Assembly: GCF_001457435.1 (NCBI RefSeq)
Contig: NZ_LN881717.1
Span: 71,896 to 135,895 of the forward strand
Source: Actinobaculum massiliense
Lineage (GTDB): Bacteria; Actinomycetota; Actinomycetes; Actinomycetales; Actinomycetaceae
DNA length: 64,000 nt
Reading direction: 5' to 3'
The translations under genes were made by a program, and so were the position numbers. This document shows, piece after piece, positions 8,020-19,078 of the stretch. Each line of letters begins with the position of its first letter. Position 1 is the stretch's first letter. The notes under the pieces are model-generated. The model saw only the letters and a list, made by a program, of their open reading frames with translations. It was not told the origin of the DNA and ran no database searches.

Positions 8020-8120
8020 TTGGGGCCACGCAGTTAGGTGCTAGGGTGCCGGCGAGAAGCAACTGCCTCTCGCGCGAAATAGAAAATGGCGCTCAAGAGT
8101 ATCTAGCCGCGTGGCCCCAA
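8020..8120. ncRNA. Candidate structured RNA or short inverted-repeat element
   Basis: A perfect 12-bp terminal inverted repeat (8020-8031 with 8109-8120) encloses further nested pairings: GCTAG with CTAGC, GTGCC with GGCGC (one G-U), and an apical GCGAGA/TCTCGC hairpin. The plus strand can therefore form a rod of about 101 nt. It sits between the symporter gene and an unknown membrane protein. It lacks the SRP RNA apical sequence and has no T-tract. The alternatives are a small RNA, a 5' regulatory element of the next gene, or a miniature inverted-repeat element without evident target duplication. Confidence 0.4.
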
Positions 8121-8156
8121 ACTTATTTTCATACAAGCAGAACGAGGTGACAGCCA

Positions 8157-8537
8157 ATGGGTGGAGATCGAGGATTCCTCTACTTCACTATCGCGTTTGG
8201 AATTATTTTGGTTCTTTGGGGCCTGTACCTGTGGCGCGATTTCTACTCGTCAAAAGCTAAGCGCAAAGGGCTTTCCATTGAAGATAAAGCCGCGGCCCTG
8301 GTACTTGGCGAAAACGAGGGGGACCAAGCCGGCATTATTGAGATTCGACGCCGCCACCCCGAACTCACCATTAATGACTGTAAAGCGATCTACTACAAGC
8401 TAGTTGAGGACCGTGCCCACGAAAAGCATCGTGCCAGAAGGCCGCTTCCGGGAACGGGAGTCTCCGAGCGCGCAAATGATGAGCGCCTGCGGCGCGAAAA
8501 CCAAAAGCGCGCCCGGAAACGGGGCGAGGACTCCTAG
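8157..8537 (+). CDS. Uncharacterised single-pass membrane protein
   Basis: This 126-residue protein has one N-terminal transmembrane helix (about residues 7-26, FLYFTIAFGIILVLWGLYLW), then a soluble domain with GLSIEDKAAALVLGENEGDQAGIIEIRRRHP and a highly basic C-terminal tail. The ATG at 8157 has a GAGGTGA Shine-Dalgarno. I do not recognise the family. The gene ends convergently with uidA, and the two stops overlap by 4 bp. The nested inverted repeat at 8020-8120 lies in its 5' region. The middle segment may be a small helical fold, but no function can be assigned. Confidence 0.7.
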   Translation: MGGDRGFLYFTIAFGIILVLWGLYLWRDFYSSKAKRKGLSIEDKAAALVLGENEGDQAGIIEIRRRHPELTINDCKAIYYKLVEDRAHEKHRARRPLPGTGVSERANDERLRRENQKRARKRGEDS

Positions 8538-10321
8538 AAACCGCTTTCTTCTTTCATCGCCAGCCAGCGCTGACGCACCGCAAATGCGTTCTGCTTTGGC
8601 TGGCGATCGCGCGTAAACATCCCCTTCTTGTTTCCTCCCACGCGCATAATCCCCGGCGCGGTCTGAAAATCGGCAAAGTTCCACATTTGCTCACCCACCA
8701 CCTCGGGAATATCGTCAAAGACCCGGTGGAACATGGCAAGCATGTCCGCCTGGAATTCCTCGGACCAGGGCCGATGGTAAAAATCGCGGTATCCGGGCAG
8801 AGTGTCGGGGCCGTACTCGGTGAAAATGATGGGCTTTCCGGGCGCCACCTTAATCCACTCCGCAATTTCTTGGCGGAGGTGCGCCTCGGCGTCGTCCAAA
8901 TTTCCGGTATCCACGTACCAGCCGTAGTACCGGTTGAGCATAACGACGTCGAACAAATCGATGGTCTTCTCCTTATCGGGAGTTGCTAGCATAATGTTCA
9001 CGAATCCCACCGGGCGATGTTGCGGGTCAGATTCACGGGCCGCACGGGCAACGGGCTCAAAATATGCCCGCGCCTCGTCGGCGCCCGAATCCGGTTCGTT
9101 CATCACCGACCACAGCACCACGCAGGGATGGTTCTTATCGCGTTCGATGAGCTTTTCAACCTCGCGCACATTCCCTGCCCGAGTGGTGTCATTAATCGTC
9201 TCGGGGGAGAAGGTTTTGAAGGTTTTCCCTGACCCCAAGATTCCGCCCGAAACACCGGTATTAAGCCCGACGGCGGGGGTTTCATCAATCACCACGACGC
9301 CACGCTCGTCGGCGTAATCCATTACTTCTTCGGCGTAGGGATAATGCGAGGTGCGGAAGGAATTCGCGCCCTGCCATTCCATGATTTCAAAATCGCGCAC
9401 CATAAGCGCATTGTTATGGCCCTTGCCAATCGTGATGTTATCTTCGTGGCGTCCGTAACCCCTGAAATAGAACGGCTTACCATTAATGAGGAACTGGGAA
9501 TCCTTCACCTGGACCGTGCGCACACCGAACTTTTGGGGATAAATATCCTGATCCGCACTCACCTCGAGGGTGTAGAGGTAGCCGCGCCCGGGCTGCCACG
9601 GCGTTACATTCGGGATTCTTAGCTCGCCCGCCGCGCCTTCGCCCGCGGCGACTTCCTTCCCAGCCGCGTCTAGAACTCGCACAGAAATATGCTCCGCCCC
9701 GGGGGCGGCAGCTTCGTAGCGAACAATTCCATCCGCGCCGTCAAAGTCCGTCACCACAGTGACATCCGTTACGGCAATCAACGGGCGGGTATATAGAGAG
9801 ACCGAACGGTGCAAACCGGAATAATTGTAAAAATCGTGGAAGTAGCGCTGGTGAGGCTTGCCGGCGCTGTCTGTTTCGATCCAACCCGGCGGGATCGTAT
9901 CCCAGCTCAGGCGGTTATCGACCGCGACGCTCAGGAGGAACTCCGCGCCCGGATCAACGGCGTCGGTAATATCCGCTTCAAAGGGCAGGTAGCCGCCCTC
10001 GTGTTCGGCGACCTGCTGACCGTTCACCCACACCTTCGCCGCGTGGGTAGCGGACCCAAAATGAAGAATGAGGCGATTATCCGCCACAATTCGCGGCACA
10101 GTGACGCGCCGCTGGTACCACAGCAGGCCAACGTGGTCACGAAGGTCGACGTCGTTCGTGATGTCGTTGTACGACGCCGGAACCGGCATCGGGCGCCCGT
10201 CGGTAAATTCGTCCCGGTAGCGGCCTTTTTCAATCCCGTCATTTTCCTTGTCGACAGCGAAGTTCCACACGCCGTCGAGGTTGAAAACCGCCCGTGACGC
10301 CGTTTGCTTGACTCGTAACAC
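8534..10321 (-). CDS. uidA: Beta-glucuronidase (GH2)
   Basis: This 595-residue enzyme hydrolyses beta-D-glucuronides. It has the GH2 sugar-binding, immunoglobulin-like and TIM-barrel domains. Acid/base Glu is in VMNEP (about residue 409) and the nucleophile Glu in FTEYG (about 502). The NKKG motif near residue 564 is the Asn-x-Lys pair that recognises the glucuronate carboxylate, separating it from beta-galactosidases. An insertion around residues 353-375 aligns with E. coli loop 1. GTG 10321, right after AAGGAGG, is chosen because VLRVKQTASR matches the E. coli N-terminus; the frame stays open upstream but that part is not enzyme-like. No signal peptide, so cytoplasmic, working with the symporter and uxaC. 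Confidence 0.95.
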   Translation of the reverse strand: MLRVKQTASRAVFNLDGVWNFAVDKENDGIEKGRYRDEFTDGRPMPVPASYNDITNDVDLRDHVGLLWYQRRVTVPRIVADNRLILHFGSATHAAKVWVNGQQVAEHEGGYLPFEADITDAVDPGAEFLLSVAVDNRLSWDTIPPGWIETDSAGKPHQRYFHDFYNYSGLHRSVSLYTRPLIAVTDVTVVTDFDGADGIVRYEAAAPGAEHISVRVLDAAGKEVAAGEGAAGELRIPNVTPWQPGRGYLYTLEVSADQDIYPQKFGVRTVQVKDSQFLINGKPFYFRGYGRHEDNITIGKGHNNALMVRDFEIMEWQGANSFRTSHYPYAEEVMDYADERGVVVIDETPAVGLNTGVSGGILGSGKTFKTFSPETINDTTRAGNVREVEKLIERDKNHPCVVLWSVMNEPDSGADEARAYFEPVARAARESDPQHRPVGFVNIMLATPDKEKTIDLFDVVMLNRYYGWYVDTGNLDDAEAHLRQEIAEWIKVAPGKPIIFTEYGPDTLPGYRDFYHRPWSEEFQADMLAMFHRVFDDIPEVVGEQMWNFADFQTAPGIMRVGGNKKGMFTRDRQPKQNAFAVRQRWLAMKEESGF

Positions 10322-10364
10322 TATTCCTCCTTCTTCTTCCCGCGGCGAGGCACACGCGCGCCGC

Positions 10365-10392
10365 AGGATAAACGAGAACCTCAACAGCTCAA
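10365..10392 (-). promoter_or_regulatory. Probable uidA promoter
   Basis: On the minus strand TTGAGC (10387-10392), a 16-nt spacer and TATCCT (10365-10370) make a good housekeeping promoter about 45 bp before the GTG. An 11-bp palindrome, ATTCCGGGAAT, at 10405-10415 just upstream could bind a regulator. The uxaC-type TGGTCA palindrome is absent here. Confidence 0.5.
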
Positions 10393-10450
10393 CTGTGCGC
10401 GCCAATTCCGGGAATATCCTGGGTAGACGATAGCGCGGCGCCTGGAAAAG

Positions 10451-10484
10451 GACGCAAGCGGGGGCGAGCAAGACGCAAGCGGGG
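10451..10484. repeat. Short direct repeat in the uidA-pheS gap
   Basis: GACGCAAGCGGGG occurs at 10451-10463 and again at 10472-10484 (21-bp period). It lies between divergent uidA and pheS promoters. No function is evident. Confidence 0.5.
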
Positions 10485-10554
10485 CGCGGCCTAGGTGGGC
10501 CGTGGCTCACACCGATTTGCGAGCTTTGAGGCGGCGCGCGTTTGTTTCAGACAC

Positions 10555-11711
<1,157 letters not shown>

Positions 11712-11712
<1 letters not shown>

Positions 11713-14324
11713 TGCCGCTTATTCCAATTGATTGGCTATCGCAACACGTAGAAACCCCCGCGGACCTTACCCCGGCGCAGCTGGCGAAGGACCTGGTGAA
11801 GGTGGGCCTGGAAGAGGAAGAAATCCATCCCGGCCCGGTGCAGGGACCCGTCGTCGTCGGGAAAGTGCTGACCCGCGAGGCGAAGGAACAGTCCAACGGC
11901 AAGGTGATCAACTACTGCCGCGTGGATGTGGGCGCGCACAATGACGCGCCGGGCGAGGGCAAGGAGCCTTCCGAGCTTCCCAGCCGCGGAATTATTTGCG
12001 GCGCGCACAATTTCGATGCGGGCGATTACGTGGTCGTTTCGCTTCCCGGGGCGGTGCTTCCGGGCGGATTCGCCATTGCGGCCCGCAAAACATACGGCCA
12101 CACCTCAGACGGAATGATTTGCTCCGCCGCGGAGCTGGGGATTCCGGGGGATGCCTCGGGGATTATTGTGCTCGCGAGTAGCGACGCCGAAGCGCAGGAA
12201 GCCGGGCTTCCCGCGGTTGGTGAAAATGTACTCGGCTACCTGGGCGTTCCGGGCGAAACTCTGGAAATCAACATCACTCCCGATCGCGGCTACTGTTTCT
12301 CCATGCGCGGAGTGGCGCGCGAATATCACCACTCCACCGGAGCGGCGTTCACTGATCCGGGCTTGCCGGAAAACCTGCCGCAAGCGCTGCCGGAAACCGA
12401 TAACTCTCGCGCTTTCCCGATCGAACTGGACGATTCCGCGCCAATTCACGGAGTTCCGGGATGCCGGCGCTACGTAGAGCGAATCGTGCGCGGGGTGGAT
12501 CCCACCGCGCCGTCCCCGAAGTGGATGGCGCAGCGGCTCACCGAGGCGGGCATGCGGCCAATTTCTCTGGCCGTGGACGCGACGAACTACGTGATGCTCG
12601 ATCTTGGCCAGCCCATGCACGCCTATGATCTGGACAAATTGGTGGCTCCGATCGTGGTGCGCCGCGCAGTTGGGGGTGAGCGCCTGGTGACGCTCGACGG
12701 TGTTGACCGCGAACTGGATCCGGAGGATTTGCTGATTACGGATTCGCAAAGCGGTCATGGCGAGCGCATTATTGGCCTGGCCGGCGTCATGGGTGGCGCT
12801 TCCACTGAAATTACCGAGCACACGGAGAACGTGCTGGTTGAAGCTGGCGTTTTCGAGCCGGTGACGATTTCTCGCACCGCCCGCCGTCACCGCCTCCCCT
12901 CCGAGGCGTCCAAGCGTTTTGAGCGCGGGGTGGACCCGGCAATTGCCGCGGTTGCCGTGCAGCGCGTGGTAGACATTCTGGTGGAGTACGGCGGGGGAGT
13001 TGCCGACGAAGTAATGGGCGATTTCGGCGAGGTCGCGCTGCTTGAACCCGCGCGCTTCCCGGTTTCGGAAGTGGCGCGCCTGCTGGGCATTGAGGTCCCG
13101 GTGGGGCGCGTGCGCGCGATCCTGGAAGACATCGGTTGCACGGTGAAAGATATTTCCGACGACCCCGTAGCTGGGCAAGATCCAGCCCGCGCCGTCTTCT
13201 CGGTAACCCCTCCCACCTGGCGTTCGGATCTCGAGGGCCCGGCGCACTACGTGGAGGAAGTTGCCCGCCTGGTTGGCTACGACGAAATCCCGAGCAAGGT
13301 TCCCACCGCGCCGGCGGGTACCGGGCTGACCGGTCCGCAGCGCCAGCGCCGGGACTTCTCTCGGGCACTGGCTGAGTCCGGCTGGGTGCAGGTTCTCAGC
13401 TACCCGTTCGTTGCCCAGGCAACTTTTGATGCCGAGGGTCTGGAGGATTCCGATCCGCGGCGGGTGGCGATCCGCCTCAAGAATCCGCTCCAGGACGAAA
13501 AGCCGCTCTTGCGTACCTCGATTCTCGATTCACTTCTGGACGTTGCGGCCCTGAACGTGCGCCGCGGCAATCCGACGGTGGCAATCTTCGAAACCGGGCA
13601 CGTGGTTCGCCCCGAGGGCATCACCCCGGCCGAGATCCCTTCCGCTGGGGCGCGCCCGAGTGAAGAGCAAATCGCCGCCCTGCACGCCGCTATTCCTCAC
13701 CAGCCGCATCACGTGGCGGGTGTGGCATGCGGCCAGGTGACCCTCGAGCAGGCCGGTTTTACTCCGGTGGTATGGGATTGGCGCGACGCAATTGAAGCCG
13801 CAAAGCAGGTGGTGGAGGTGACCGCACGCCCAAGCGTGCGCGCGGCCAAGCACGCCCCCTGGCACCCGGGCCGTTGCGCGGAAATTCTAGTGGGCGAAAC
13901 CGTTGTTGGTTATGCCGGCGAGCTCGCCCCCGCGGTGTGTAAGGCTTTCGATCTTCCACGCGGAAGCGTGGCCTTCGAGGTGAACACCGATGGGCTTTAT
14001 GCGGCGTCGCCGCGGGAGCCCATGGAAGTGGAGCCGGTTCTGACGAATCCTGCCGCCAAGGAAGACCTCGCTTTTGTGGTTGATGATTCCGTGGTTGCAC
14101 AGGACGTTGCCGAGGTTATTGCACAGGCCGGCGGTGAGGCGTTGGAGACCGTGCGTATTTTCGACGTCTACACTGGCGATCAGATTCCCGAGGGTAAGAA
14201 ATCGCTTGCTTTCGCGCTGAGCTTCCGCGCTGACCACACCTTGAAGGCGGACGAGGTGGCCGGTCTGCGTAAGAAGATCACCAAGGCCGCGACGAAGAAA
14301 TTCGGCGCGGAGCTAAGGGCGTAA
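11712..14324 (+). CDS. pheT: Phenylalanyl-tRNA synthetase beta subunit
   Basis: This 870-residue beta chain begins MPLIPIDWLSQHVETP. An EMAP-II-like tRNA-binding domain spans about residues 40-160 (FDAGDYVVVSLPGAVLPGGF), the B3/B4 editing domain about 215-400, B5 about 430-500 (FPVSEVARLLGIEVP), the inactive synthetase-like fold follows, and an FDX-ACB anticodon-binding domain ends the protein (VRIFDVYTGDQIPEGKKS, RKKITKAATKKFGAELR). Length and domain order match bacterial PheT. It starts on the last base of the pheS stop codon and is followed with no gap by the SDR gene. Confidence 0.96.
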
Positions 14325-15191
14325 ATGCGCTCAGAGCACGATTACATCCTGGAAAGTACCGGGGTGATCCCCGCGGTCACCCCGGTAGAAGAACACCACT
14401 CGGCGAGCCGGGTGCTTATTACCGGGGCGTCGCGCGGAATTGGCCGCGCCATAGCCATTGGTTTGGCGCGGCCGGGCCGCACCCTGGTGCTCGTCGCCTC
14501 GAAGATTTCTCGCCTGGAGGGTACCGCCACCGAATGTGAGATTCGGGGGAGCGACGTCGTTACCCTGGGGTGCGATTTCTCCAAAGAGAAGTCGATCCGG
14601 GAGATGACGTCGATTCTTCGCGGTAGCCCCGCCCCGGATATGGTGGTGAACGCCGCCGGAGTTTTCGGGGAAGAAACCGCGCCGTGGGAAGCAACTCCGG
14701 AAGATTTCGAGCGCACGCTCAAGGTGAATCTTTTGGCGCCGTTCCATATTCAGCGAGCGGTAGTGCCGCGAATGCTGGAGGCCGGCGGCGGGCGCATCCT
14801 TGATCTTTCTAGCGGGGCCGCTATCAAGGACTCGCCGGATGCTTCCGCCTACTACGTATCGAAAACCGCACTTTTGCGGCTGGCTGGTTGCCTGCACGAG
14901 GCCGGTTACGAGCGCGGCCTGCGGGTGCTATCGCTGGCGCCGGGCGTGGTCAAAACTGATATGACCGCGGCGATGAAAGCGCATGAGGGACGCACCGAAT
15001 GGACCCCGGTAGAGCGCTCGGTGGAGATCGCCCAAGCCTTTGCCGCCGGCGACTTGGACGGCCTCGCCGGAACCCAGGTGCGCGCCGGCACGGATAGCCT
15101 CGAAGATCTTCTCACTCGCTCCGCCCGCGTGGAGGCTTCCCAGGAAGACGCTAATTTCCAGTCAAAGCGGCTCCGCCTCACTGACTGGTAA
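14325..15191 (+). CDS. Short-chain dehydrogenase/reductase
   Basis: This 288-residue classical SDR has LITGASRGIGRA (NAD(P)-binding Gly motif, residues 31-42), NAAG, catalytic Ser in DLSSG, and the YYVSK Tyr-x-x-x-Lys pair, followed by APGVVKTDM. Thirty residues before the Rossmann fold are extra relative to the family. The ATG immediately follows the pheT stop, so it is cotranscribed with pheST; a downstream start nearer the fold cannot be excluded. The physiological substrate is unknown. A perfect terminator hairpin follows. Confidence 0.88.
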   Translation: MRSEHDYILESTGVIPAVTPVEEHHSASRVLITGASRGIGRAIAIGLARPGRTLVLVASKISRLEGTATECEIRGSDVVTLGCDFSKEKSIREMTSILRGSPAPDMVVNAAGVFGEETAPWEATPEDFERTLKVNLLAPFHIQRAVVPRMLEAGGGRILDLSSGAAIKDSPDASAYYVSKTALLRLAGCLHEAGYERGLRVLSLAPGVVKTDMTAAMKAHEGRTEWTPVERSVEIAQAFAAGDLDGLAGTQVRAGTDSLEDLLTRSARVEASQEDANFQSKRLRLTDW

Positions 15192-15268
15192 ACGCGGCAT
15201 CGCAATTCGCGATACGTTCTTTCCGCTATGTCGGATGGTATCGACAAGACGACCGTAGGAAATCCAAA

Positions 15269-15307
15269 GGAGGGAGGGCTACCTGATGACCAGGTAGCCC
15301 TCCCTCC
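15269..15307. terminator. Bidirectional terminator between the SDR and helicase genes
   Basis: A perfect 17-bp stem (15269-15285 with 15291-15307) and 5-nt loop is followed on the plus strand by TAAATTTT. It lies between convergent transcription units. Confidence 0.85.
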
Positions 15308-15375
15308 TAAATTTTGCAAAGGCATTCTCCGCTTCGCGGGCGCCGTCTGCCCTGCGGCAAGGCGACGCGCGGGCG

Positions 15376-17424
15376 CTAGTGGCGGTTCTTGCCGAAGCCG
15401 CGACGATTGCCCCGGCCGGAATTGCCGAACTTGCCCCGCTCGGAGCCGAAGTTTCCGCCCTTGCGCCCGCCGCGGCGGTAGCCATCACCTTGGCGATGCC
15501 CCTCAGAGCGGCGCTGGCCGTACTTCTTGCCGCGCCGATCCGCTCCAGCGTGCGGGCCGGTATCCTCGGAAATCTTGAGCTGGCGTCCGGAAACCGTGGC
15601 CTCGGAAATCCGCCGGCGCGCTTCCGGAGACAGCGGCACTCCGATCTCCACCAAGGAGAAAGTGGGGTAAATATCGATATGGCCGAGGTCAGATCCGGAA
15701 AGCCCGCCTTCACCGGTCAGAGCGCCCACAATTGCACCCGGCTTCACGCGATCCTTATGGCCCACCTCCACGCGGTAGCGCACCGCGTTGGGCAAGCTCT
15801 TGGCGTTCTTGTTCTTCCGCTTCTTCTTGTGGAAATCGTCGGAATCGTCATGGAGATTATCCGGTGCATCATCCGCAGATGGCCCCGGATCACGCACGCC
15901 CAGCGCAAGCAGAGCCAGGAGCAAATCCTCGCGGGTCATGGCCGGCTTCTGCTCAGCGTTCGCTCCCGCGTCAGCCGTCTCGCCTTCGTGGGCCCCGGTG
16001 GTAGCGGAGCCATCTGCTGATTCGGTTACATTCTTTTCCCCGAGCAATGCGCCATCAAGGGACGCGGTGGCCGGATCAGGGTTTTCCGCGGCTGTCCCGG
16101 AAGAATCTGCAACCGTTGTAGAATTGGTGTGCGCGGAATTTACGGCGTCGAAAGCCTCCAAAACCTCGCGATATACGCCCAGACGGCCGGCCTCAAACCG
16201 CACCCGGGCATTTTCCACGAGCTTCTGCGCGCGCTGCTTGGACACCTGCGCGGCGGTCGGAAGATCGATTTCCTCCATATCGGACTTGGTCTGCTTGGCG
16301 ATTCGGCGTAGGCGCGGAAGCTCTTTCGCTGTCACGAACGTGAGCGAGCGGCCCGAGCGCCCCGCGCGGCCGGTGCGGCCGATGCGATGCACGTAGGTAT
16401 CGGCCTCGCGCGGAACGTCAAAGTTCACCACCAGGCCAATGCGCTCTACGTCCAGGCCGCGGGCTGCCACATCGGTAGCCACCAAAACGTCGAGAGTTCC
16501 GTCGCGCAGGCGCTCAACCAGGCGTTCGCGATCCTTTTGCGCCACGTCGCCCGAAAGCGCAGAGGTCGCAACTCCGCGGGTACCCAGCTCAATAGCCAAA
16601 TCTTCGGCCGTCGCGCGGGTGCGAACAAAGACCAGGGCGGCATCCGCCTCGGAAACCGCGAGGACGCGAGCAAGCGCGTTCACCTTGTGGCGCGAGCGCA
16701 CCACCGCGTATTGCTGAGTCACCGTGTCTACCGTGGATGCCGGGGGAGTAACGGTCACTTCCAGTGGATCATGCAAATGCGTTTCCGCCACGCGGCGAAT
16801 GGCCTTCGGCATGGTGGCCGAGAACAGCGCCGAAACGCGCTCCTCGGGCAGGCCGGAGGCAATCTTTTCGACGTCGTCGGCGAAGCCCATGCGAAGCATC
16901 TCGTCGGCTTCATCCAAAACGAAGTAGTGCACGTGGTCGAGCTTCAGCGCTCCGCGATCCATAAGGTCCATAATGCGGCCCGGGGTACCAACCACAACCT
17001 GGACGCCGCGCTCAAGCGCGCGCAACTGCGGAGGGTAGGGCGAGCCGCCGTAGACGGCGAGCACCTCAATACCCGCGCGGCCGGCCGCGAAAGACTCAAT
17101 CGCATCCGCGCCCTGCATAGCAAGCTCGCGGGTGGGCGCCAAAACCAGCGCCTGGACCGTCTTCTGTTCGGGATCAATGCGAGAAACGAGGGGAAGGCCG
17201 AAAGCGGCCGTCTTACCGGTGCCGGTCTGAGCAACGCCCACCACGTCCCGGCCCGAGAGCAGAGCGGGAATCGTCTGCTGCTGGATTGGAGAAGGAGTTT
17301 CGTAGCCCAGTTCGGCTACGGTATGCAAGATTGAATCCTCAAGGCCGAGAGCCGCAAAAGCACTAGCGGCGGCGTCGTCGGAAACAAGAATTTCAGGCAC
17401 GGAAGTATCAGTATCGAAAGTCAA
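15376..17424 (-). CDS. DEAD-box ATP-dependent RNA helicase with C-terminal RNA-binding domain
   Basis: This 682-residue protein of the DeaD/CsdA group unwinds short RNA duplexes in ribosome assembly and mRNA decay, often at low temperature. The core (residues 20-390) shows PSPIQQQTIPALL (Q motif), AQTGTGKT, PTREL, VLDEADEMLR, FSATMP and HRIGRTGRAGR. An acidic Ala/Glu/Asp-rich linker (about 435-540) precedes a DbpA-type RNA-binding domain (AVRYRVEVGHKDRVKPG, ending VSGRQLKI). The tail after residue 640 is Gly/Arg-rich. The start is a TTG at 17424 (TTGACTTTCGAT) with GGA five nt upstream; a GTG 8 codons further in is the alternative. A 113-bp leader separates it from the MFS gene, which is upstream on the same strand. 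Confidence 0.93.
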   Translation of the reverse strand: MTFDTDTSVPEILVSDDAAASAFAALGLEDSILHTVAELGYETPSPIQQQTIPALLSGRDVVGVAQTGTGKTAAFGLPLVSRIDPEQKTVQALVLAPTRELAMQGADAIESFAAGRAGIEVLAVYGGSPYPPQLRALERGVQVVVGTPGRIMDLMDRGALKLDHVHYFVLDEADEMLRMGFADDVEKIASGLPEERVSALFSATMPKAIRRVAETHLHDPLEVTVTPPASTVDTVTQQYAVVRSRHKVNALARVLAVSEADAALVFVRTRATAEDLAIELGTRGVATSALSGDVAQKDRERLVERLRDGTLDVLVATDVAARGLDVERIGLVVNFDVPREADTYVHRIGRTGRAGRSGRSLTFVTAKELPRLRRIAKQTKSDMEEIDLPTAAQVSKQRAQKLVENARVRFEAGRLGVYREVLEAFDAVNSAHTNSTTVADSSGTAAENPDPATASLDGALLGEKNVTESADGSATTGAHEGETADAGANAEQKPAMTREDLLLALLALGVRDPGPSADDAPDNLHDDSDDFHKKKRKNKNAKSLPNAVRYRVEVGHKDRVKPGAIVGALTGEGGLSGSDLGHIDIYPTFSLVEIGVPLSPEARRRISEATVSGRQLKISEDTGPHAGADRRGKKYGQRRSEGHRQGDGYRRGGRKGGNFGSERGKFGNSGRGNRRGFGKNRH

Positions 17425-17537
17425 AGGAATCCGTTCTTAATTGCGCGCACCTCGTGCGCTTCGTGGAGACCTATCCGGCCTCGTGGCGATGTGTCGCCAA
17501 TAAACAGTGTAATACGGGCGCGCGGTGGCGCGCGGGT

Positions 17538-19040
17538 TTAGCGGCGCGGTTCACGGCGCCGCAAGCGATCGCGGAACCGGGCGGCGCGCCGCTCGTTAGC
17601 GTGGCGGTCCAGGAAGGGCACGCGCGGCGCTTCCGTTTGCGGGTCGGAATCGGCGTTTTCAAAGCGAGTAGCCGCATTCGAACCCTCTCGCGGCTGGACG
17701 CGACGAGCGGTGAAAATGCTCAGCGCCACGCAAGCGGCCATAATGGCGAAACCTACGAAAAGTCCGGTGCTAATGGGTGGGGAGATAAGCGAGTACACGA
17801 TGCCGATAATGGCGGCTCCGAGCGCGCCGCCCATGGTGTCTGCGATTTGCAAGGAACTGGAGGCGCGGCCCTGGTTTTCCAGGGAGGAGATAGCCAGGGC
17901 GTGGACCGTCAGTGCCGGGTAGGCCGCGCCGATACCCAAGCCGGTGACGAACCAGCCCGCGATGACAACCAAGCCGGAAACCGATTCCAGACATCCAATA
18001 ACCACCGCGAGCAGACCCACAAAACCTATAGCGGTACCGAGGAACGGCAGTTGCGCGCGCTTTTCGTGGTCGCGTACCCGCCCGGAGATCCATGAGCCCA
18101 CCGCCCAGGTAATCGAGCCCACCGAAAGAATCAGGCCCGCTTCGGTGGGGCTCCAGCCGTGCACTTCCTGCAGCTGTAGCGGCAAGAACATTTCGATGGA
18201 AACGAAGGCGCCGTTAATGAACATTCGGGTGAGGACGGTTGACGGCAGCCCGCGGCGAGCGAGGAAAGTTCCGCCCGGAAGCAGAGGGGTTACGAAGACG
18301 AAAGTGGTGGCGGTGGCGATCGCAATCGTGACAAAAACCGTCCAGGTGAAGGCGCCGCTTTCGGTTCCGGAAACCACCTGCAGGGTCGCGATTCCGATGC
18401 CTGCCAGGCACGATGGCGCCGCGGTGCGGCCGAGCCGTAACTTGGCGTGCTCGCGCTCAATATCCGGCACCGACTGCATCCCGCGAATGAAAATAGGCAG
18501 AACGATCACGGTGAGAATCGGCGCAATGGCGAAGACCAGGCGCCAGGAAAAATGCTCAACAATGAAGCCGGCGAGCACCGGGCCGAAAAGCGAGGGCAGT
18601 ACCCACGCGGCGGCGAAGGCAGTGAAGAAGCTGGGCTGGCGCTCTGGCTCCACAGTATTGCCGACCATGGTGTAAAGCGGCACTAGGGTGAGGCCGGCTC
18701 CCAGGCCCTCGATGGCGCGACCAATCACGAAGATGTGCATATTTGGCGCCAAGGTGCACAGCGTCAGGGCGATGGTGATGAGGAAAACGCCGGTGTACAG
18801 GCAGGAATGGGGGCCTTTGGTATCGGACCACGGCCCGGCTATCGCCGTCGTCATCAGCTGGGTCGCTAGCACCACGCCCATCGCCAGAGCGTACAGATTC
18901 TGGCCGTCGAGATCCTTGGCGATGGTGGGCATCGCCGTTGTCACCGCCATGGTTTCGAAGGCAACGATGGTGATATACCCCACCGAAAGAATCTTGAAAA
19001 GACGTTCCGTTGCGCGGTCCATGATTATCTTTTTTGCCAC
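17538..19040 (-). CDS. MFS drug/proton antiporter-like transporter
   Basis: This 500-residue protein has 12-14 hydrophobic segments between residues 15 and 445 and a basic, hydrophilic C-terminal tail of about 55 residues. Features of the DHA2-type multidrug exporters include GPWSDTKG in the first cytoplasmic loop and FVIGRAIEGLGAGL in helix 4 with WVLPSLFGPVLAGFI (motif C-like) in helix 5. The substrate is unknown. The start is GTG at 19040 behind a GGGAGGATG Shine-Dalgarno. A 20-bp palindrome 39 bp upstream could be an operator for an unlinked repressor. It precedes the helicase gene on the same strand by 113 bp. Confidence 0.85.
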   Translation of the reverse strand: MAKKIIMDRATERLFKILSVGYITIVAFETMAVTTAMPTIAKDLDGQNLYALAMGVVLATQLMTTAIAGPWSDTKGPHSCLYTGVFLITIALTLCTLAPNMHIFVIGRAIEGLGAGLTLVPLYTMVGNTVEPERQPSFFTAFAAAWVLPSLFGPVLAGFIVEHFSWRLVFAIAPILTVIVLPIFIRGMQSVPDIEREHAKLRLGRTAAPSCLAGIGIATLQVVSGTESGAFTWTVFVTIAIATATTFVFVTPLLPGGTFLARRGLPSTVLTRMFINGAFVSIEMFLPLQLQEVHGWSPTEAGLILSVGSITWAVGSWISGRVRDHEKRAQLPFLGTAIGFVGLLAVVIGCLESVSGLVVIAGWFVTGLGIGAAYPALTVHALAISSLENQGRASSSLQIADTMGGALGAAIIGIVYSLISPPISTGLFVGFAIMAACVALSIFTARRVQPREGSNAATRFENADSDPQTEAPRVPFLDRHANERRAARFRDRLRRREPRR

Positions 19041-19078
19041 GGCTCATCCTCCCTACCGGTTGCATACACATTGAAAAT

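Noticed and set aside
8020-8120. SRP (4.5S) RNA
   Set aside because: Size and rod shape fit, but the conserved GGAAG..AGCAG apical region is absent on both strands.
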